A stretch of 10,021 bases of DNA from Halomonas sp. GTDB taxonomy: Bacteria > Pseudomonadota > Gammaproteobacteria > Pseudomonadales > Halomonadaceae. The translations under genes and the position numbers were made by a program. Under the pieces are notes generated by a model. That model saw only the letters and a program-made list of their open reading frames with translations. It was not told where the DNA came from and made no database searches. Shown here in pieces: positions 6,885-10,021 of the stretch (its first letter is position 1; the number at the start of each line of letters is the position of its first letter). The stretch is taken from the NCBI GenBank assembly GCA_003560175.1, contig PWIZ01000022.1:1-10021 (forward strand), written 5' to 3'.

Positions 6885-6950
6885 TGTAGGAGCGCGATTT
6901 ATCGCGCGATAGGGCCGGTCAACCATCGCCGGATAAATCCGGCTCCTACA
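6885..6950. repeat. REPIN: two inverted 26-base REP palindromes
   Basis: The left arm is 6885-6910 and the right arm, inverted, 6925-6950, with a 14-base spacer. Read in their own direction, both arms begin TGTAGGAGC, have a GATTTATC centre and end GCGAT. They differ only at arm positions 10-11 and 20-21 (GC in the left arm, CG in the right), and these changes compensate, so each arm keeps a 7-bp stem with a 2-base loop. The whole element can also pair arm to arm. It lies 25 bases past the nrdR stop and could affect transcript end stability. Confidence 0.85.
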
Positions 6951-6972
6951 TCGGGCTGGCGAGGTTCACTTG

Positions 6973-7039
6973 TTTATCGCGCGATATGGGCGGAAACCAT
7001 CGCCGATATGTCGGACCACGGATAAATTCGGCTCCTGTA
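6973..7039. repeat. Degenerate second REPIN copy upstream of ribD
   Basis: This follows the previous element by 22 bases and resembles it after decay. Only the inner 13 bases of the left arm remain (TTTATCGCGCGAT, 6973-6985). The right arm is recognisable as ATCGCC (6999-7004) and GGATAAAT plus TCGGCTCCTGTA (7020-7039), but these halves are split by 15 extra bases (7005-7019). It ends 24 bases before the ribD start, so it lies in the presumed ribD leader. Confidence 0.7.
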
Positions 7040-7063
7040 TTTCCATCTAAGGCAAGGAATCCC

Positions 7064-8209
7064 ATGGTCAAGCAGATCCCCGAAGCCTGGATGGCCCGGG
7101 CCCTTGAGCTGGCCCGTCGCGGCCTCTATACCACGGATCCCAATCCCCGCGTCGGCTGCGTGCTGGTCAAGGACCAGCGCCTGGTCGGCGAGGGCTTCCA
7201 TGAGCGCGCCGGCGAGCCCCACGCCGAGGTCCATGCTCTGCGCCAGGCCGGCGAGGCCGCCCGCGGTGCCACCGCCTACGTGACTCTGGAGCCCTGCTCT
7301 CACCAGGGGCGCACTGGCCCCTGCGTCGTCGCCCTCGTCGCGGCCGGCGTGGCCCGGGTGGTGGTGGCCATGGCCGACCCCAATCCGGCGGTAGCCGGCC
7401 GTGGCCTCGCGCTGCTGCGCGAGGCCGGCATCGAGGTAGAGGTCGGTGTGCTCGAAGAGCAGGCCAGGGAGCTGAATCCCGGCTTTATCATGCGCATGGA
7501 CCATGGCCGCTCCTTCGTGCGGCTGAAGATGGCCATGAGCCTCGATGGACGCACCGCCATGCGGTCCGGCGAGTCTCAGTGGATCACCGGCCCCCAGGCC
7601 CTTCGCGAGGTGCAGCGCCTGCGCGCCCGTTCCAGTGCGGTGCTGACCGGTGTGGAGTCGATCATCTTCGACAACTCGCGGCTCACGGTAAGGCCCGAGC
7701 AGGCCGAGCTCGACGGCGTCGAGCTGATCCCCGGCCGCCAGCCACTGCGGGTGGTGGTGGACACCCACCTGCGGCTGCCCGAGGCCGCCGCCTGCCTGAC
7801 CGAGCCCGGCCGTACCCTGGTGGCCACCATCGAGGACCATGACTCGGAGCGACGAGCGAGGCTTGAGGGCGCCGGTGCCGAGGTGGTCGCCCTGCCGGCC
7901 GATGGCAACGGACGCGTCGACCTCCATGCCTTGCTTCGTCACCTGGCCGACGTTGAGCAGGCCAATGAGGTGCTGCTGGAGACCGGCGCCACCCTGGCCG
8001 GTGCTATGCTCGACGCGGGACTGGTGGACGAGATGCAGCTGTTCGTAGCGCCGACCCTGCTGGGCGGGGACGCCCGTCCGCTGTTCCAGCTCGCCGGCAT
8101 CGAGACCATGGCCCAGCAGCGCGGACTCGAGATCCTTGATATCCGCGCCGTGGGCAACGACTGGCGCATCATTGCCCGGCCCAAGCGTCACACTAGGGTA
8201 GAAAAGTAG
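7064..8209 (+). CDS. ribD: Bifunctional riboflavin deaminase/reductase RibD
   Basis: Cytoplasmic enzyme of 381 residues for steps two and three of riboflavin synthesis: deamination of the diaminopyrimidinone phosphate, then reduction of the ribosyl side chain with NADPH. I chose ATG 7064 (AAGGA at 7054-7058) over an in-frame ATG at 6986, because the extension reads through the REPIN. The deaminase domain (about 1-145) has the zinc and catalytic motifs PHAEVHALRQAG (His53, Glu55) and EPCSHQGRTGPC (Cys78, Cys87). The reductase domain (about 150-375) has LKMAMSLDGRTAM, SGESQWITG, LTVR and LLETGATLAGAML. Oddities: TGPC where TPPC is usual, and the loop usually written DDP before LTVR reads Asp203-Asn204-Ser205. 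Neither change suggests loss of function. Both domains appear complete. ribB follows after 114 bases. Confidence 0.96.
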   Translation: MVKQIPEAWMARALELARRGLYTTDPNPRVGCVLVKDQRLVGEGFHERAGEPHAEVHALRQAGEAARGATAYVTLEPCSHQGRTGPCVVALVAAGVARVVVAMADPNPAVAGRGLALLREAGIEVEVGVLEEQARELNPGFIMRMDHGRSFVRLKMAMSLDGRTAMRSGESQWITGPQALREVQRLRARSSAVLTGVESIIFDNSRLTVRPEQAELDGVELIPGRQPLRVVVDTHLRLPEAAACLTEPGRTLVATIEDHDSERRARLEGAGAEVVALPADGNGRVDLHALLRHLADVEQANEVLLETGATLAGAMLDAGLVDEMQLFVAPTLLGGDARPLFQLAGIETMAQQRGLEILDIRAVGNDWRIIARPKRHTRVEK

Positions 8210-8323
8210 CGTGCAGCGACCTGCCACGTTACTCTGACGCCGTTTCGAGGCGGGGTGCCGCCTGTGGACGACGCCACTGTCGCCGTCTGCAGACGCCCGC
8301 CAAGCTGAATTTCTGGAGATCTC
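8210..8323 (+). promoter_or_regulatory. Structured leader between ribD and ribB
   Basis: These 114 bases hold three short inverted repeats: ACGCC/GGCGT-like pairing of 8238-8241 with 8249-8252; GGCGG-GGTG-CCGCC at 8249-8262, which uses the same GGCG and so excludes the first; and the perfect palindrome CGTCTGCAGACG at 8284-8295. No T-run follows any of them, so they do not look like a rho-independent terminator. The conserved core of the FMN riboswitch is not seen. The ribB ribosome site TGGAG is at 8314-8318. Regulation in the leader is possible but unproven. Confidence 0.35.
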
Positions 8324-9496
8324 ATGGTGAACTCAACTGCCGGTGGTCTGGCTCCCATCGAGGACCTGATCGAGGATATCCGCCAGGGCAAGATGGTGAT
8401 CCTCATGGACGATGAGGATCGCGAAAACGAGGGCGACCTGATCATGGCCGCCGAGAAGGTGCAGGCTGAGCACATCAACTTCATGGCCCGTCACGGCCGT
8501 GGGCTGATCTGCCTGCCCATGACCCGTGAGCGCTGCGAGCGTCTCAACCTGCCGCTGATGGTCACCGACAACGGCTCGGGTTTCGCCACCAAGTTTACCG
8601 TTTCCATCGAGGCTGCCGAGGGCGTGACCACCGGCATCTCCGCGGCCGATCGTGCCCGCACCGTGCAGGCCGCTGTCACCCGGAATGCCAACGCCAGTGA
8701 TATCGTCCAGCCGGGACATATCTTCCCGCTGATGGCCGAGCCCGGCGGCGTGCTGCGCCGCGCCGGTCACACCGAGGCCGCCTGCGATCTGTCTTCCCTG
8801 GCCGGCTTCGACCCCAGCGGTGTGATCTGCGAGATCATGAATGACGATGGCAGCATGGCACGCCGCCCGGAGCTCGAGCGCTTCGCCGCCGAGCACGGCC
8901 TGAAGATGGGCACCATCGCCGATCTGATCCACTACCGCATCCACAACGAGCAGACCGTGCAGCACGTGGAAGCCACGCCGGTCCACACCGCCTTCGGCGA
9001 GCTGACCCTGCACGTGTTCCGCGACAGCATACAGGGCGCGCACCACCTGGCGCTGGTCAAGGGGCGCCCCAGCCCCGAGACGCCGACCACGGTGCGCGTG
9101 CACCTGGCCGACGCCATGCGCGATCTGCTCTCCCTGCAGAAGGGGGAAAGCGCCCAGTGGAACTCCCACCGGGCCATCGCCGAGGTGGCGCGCGCCGAAC
9201 GCGGTGTCTTCGTCCTGATCGACGACGGCCGGCCTCGCCAGGACCTGCGCGACTATCTGGACACCTTCCTGGAGCGCCGCCGGGCGCCGCGCACCAGCGA
9301 CTCCGATGGCGCCGGCAACTACCTGACCATTGGTACCGGCTCGCAGATCCTGCTCCACCTGGGCGTGGGCAAGATGCGCCTGCTCAGCTCCCCCTGGAAG
9401 TTCTCGGCCCTCTCCGGCTTCGACCTGGAAGTGGTTGAGCGCCTGAGCCCGGAGGACATCGCTGAGGCCGCGCCCTCCGAGACCCACGGCGACTGA
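8324..9496 (+). CDS. ribB: 3,4-dihydroxy-2-butanone 4-phosphate synthase with degenerate RibA-like domain (RibBX type)
   Basis: Cytoplasmic enzyme of 390 residues. The N-terminal RibB domain (about 8-207) makes the four-carbon riboflavin precursor from ribulose 5-phosphate. It has the acidic metal-binding loop [10 protein letters not shown] (29-38), [26 protein letters not shown] and [11 protein letters not shown] (His149). The C-terminal part (about 211-385) has the shape of GTP cyclohydrolase II: HLALVKG, VRVH, and [18 protein letters not shown]. It lacks the zinc-binding cysteines: the stretch after VRVH (261-283) contains none. This matches the RibBX variant described in Proteobacteria, with a RibB activity and a RibA-like domain of uncertain role. 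A separate ribA should exist elsewhere in the genome. ATG 8324 has TGGAG five bases upstream. Automatic annotation would probably label it RibBA. Confidence 0.93.
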   Translation: MVNSTAGGLAPIEDLIEDIRQGKMVILMDDEDRENEGDLIMAAEKVQAEHINFMARHGRGLICLPMTRERCERLNLPLMVTDNGSGFATKFTVSIEAAEGVTTGISAADRARTVQAAVTRNANASDIVQPGHIFPLMAEPGGVLRRAGHTEAACDLSSLAGFDPSGVICEIMNDDGSMARRPELERFAAEHGLKMGTIADLIHYRIHNEQTVQHVEATPVHTAFGELTLHVFRDSIQGAHHLALVKGRPSPETPTTVRVHLADAMRDLLSLQKGESAQWNSHRAIAEVARAERGVFVLIDDGRPRQDLRDYLDTFLERRRAPRTSDSDGAGNYLTIGTGSQILLHLGVGKMRLLSSPWKFSALSGFDLEVVERLSPEDIAEAAPSETHGD

Positions 9497-9564
9497 CGCC
9501 GATTCCCCGACCATCGAGCGGGCGCGGCCATGGGTTGCGCCCCAGCATCATCAGGAAGGTAGAC

Positions 9565-10021
9565 ATGGAACCCATTTCTCAAGTGGAAGGCAGCTTCATT
9601 GACGTCGATGGCCGCTACGTCATCGTCGTGGGCCGTTTCAACCACCACGTGGTCGACAGCCTGGTGGAAGGCGCCGTCGACAGCCTGGTGCGCCATGGCG
9701 TGGCCGGTGAAAACATCGATATCGTCCACGTGCCGGGCGCCTGGGAACTGCCGCTGGCGGTCAAGAAGGTCCTCAGGGTAGCCCGCCCCGATGCGGTGAT
9801 CGCGCTGGGCGCGGTCATTCGCGGCGGCACCCCCCACTTCGAGTACGTGGCCGGCAGCTGCAACTCGGCGCTGAGCACCCTGCAGCTCGAGTTCGAGACC
9901 CCCATCGCCAACGGCGTGCTCACCGTCAACTCCATCGAGCAGGCCATCGAGCGCTCCGGCACCAAGGCCGGCAACAAGGGCGCCGAGGCGGCCATGGCGG
10001 CCATGGAGATGGTTTCCCTGC
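9565..10021 (+). CDS. ribH: Lumazine synthase RibH, 3' end outside window
   Basis: 6,7-dimethyl-8-ribityllumazine synthase, which joins the RibB product to the pyrimidine made by RibD. 152 residues are visible before the window ends; the usual length is about 155-165, so only a short tail is missing. Motifs: [17 protein letters not shown] (substrate loop), [31 protein letters not shown] (His91 in the catalytic position), [17 protein letters not shown], and [14 protein letters not shown] near the C terminus. The start ATG 9565 has a strong site, AGGAAGG at 9553-9559. It follows ribB by 68 bases on the same strand, with no terminator between, so the two are probably co-transcribed. nusB commonly comes next in this order. 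Confidence 0.96.
   Translation, partial: MEPISQVEGSFIDVDGRYVIVVGRFNHHVVDSLVEGAVDSLVRHGVAGENIDIVHVPGAWELPLAVKKVLRVARPDAVIALGAVIRGGTPHFEYVAGSCNSALSTLQLEFETPIANGVLTVNSIEQAIERSGTKAGNKGAEAAMAAMEMVSL

Noticed and set aside
3744..7039. CRISPR-like repeats
   Set aside because: The similar repeats are inverted pairs, irregularly spaced, with hairpin arms; there is no regular spacer array and no cas gene. They fit REP/REPIN elements.
6986..7063. N-terminal extension of RibD from ATG 6986
   Set aside because: The added residues are encoded by the degenerate REPIN, and a good ribosome site precedes ATG 7064.
8210..8323. FMN riboswitch before ribB
   Set aside because: The stretch CGAGGCGGGGTG recalls part of the element, but the following conserved core and the 3' half are absent, and 114 bases is too short for the usual aptamer.
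6974..9514. Two long minus-strand frames (417 and 393 residues) opposite ribD and ribB
   Set aside because: Both are mirror images of well-supported plus-strand genes and show no domain.

Overview
The window looks like chromosomal DNA from a GC-rich gammaproteobacterium. The gene content (tsdBA with a two-component system, a DsbG/TlpA-type thiol pair, a PCu(A)C copper chaperone, nrdR followed by rib genes) and the REP-type palindromes suggest a Halomonas-like or Pseudomonas-like organism. Halomonadaceae is my best guess; it is an inference from protein style and gene order, not a database match.

Left part (1-3748, + strand): an OmpR-type response regulator that enters the window already in progress and a QseC-type sensor kinase (1-nt stop/start overlap), then two dihaem c-type cytochrome genes, tsdB (cytochrome c4-like) and tsdA (thiosulfate dehydrogenase / tetrathionate reductase). 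The four genes are tightly spaced and probably form one operon. Periplasmic TsdA joins two thiosulfates to tetrathionate, or does the reverse, and TsdB is the likely electron partner.

Middle (3744-6300): a REP-type inverted pair and a strong rho-independent terminator separate tsdA from a convergent minus-strand pair. The pair is dsbG (periplasmic disulfide isomerase/reductase) and a membrane-anchored TlpA-type thioredoxin with an Lgt-like membrane region. Divergent from these is a PCu(A)C-family periplasmic copper chaperone with a His/Met-rich tail. These genes share a theme: periplasmic sulfur, thiol and copper redox chemistry.

Right part (6377-10021, + strand): nrdR (repressor of ribonucleotide reductase genes), then two consecutive REPIN-like elements, then riboflavin genes ribD, a RibBX-type ribB with a degenerate RibA-like domain, and ribH (cut by the window end). 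Riboflavin synthase (ribE/ribC), which commonly lies between ribD and ribB in relatives, is absent; a 114-bp structured leader lies there instead.

I found no tRNA, rRNA, CRISPR array, insertion sequence, phage gene or clear foreign DNA, and no gene-free stretch longer than about 205 bases. The most interesting points are the sulfur/thiol/copper redox neighbourhood, the REPIN family with compensatory stem changes, and the missing ribE.
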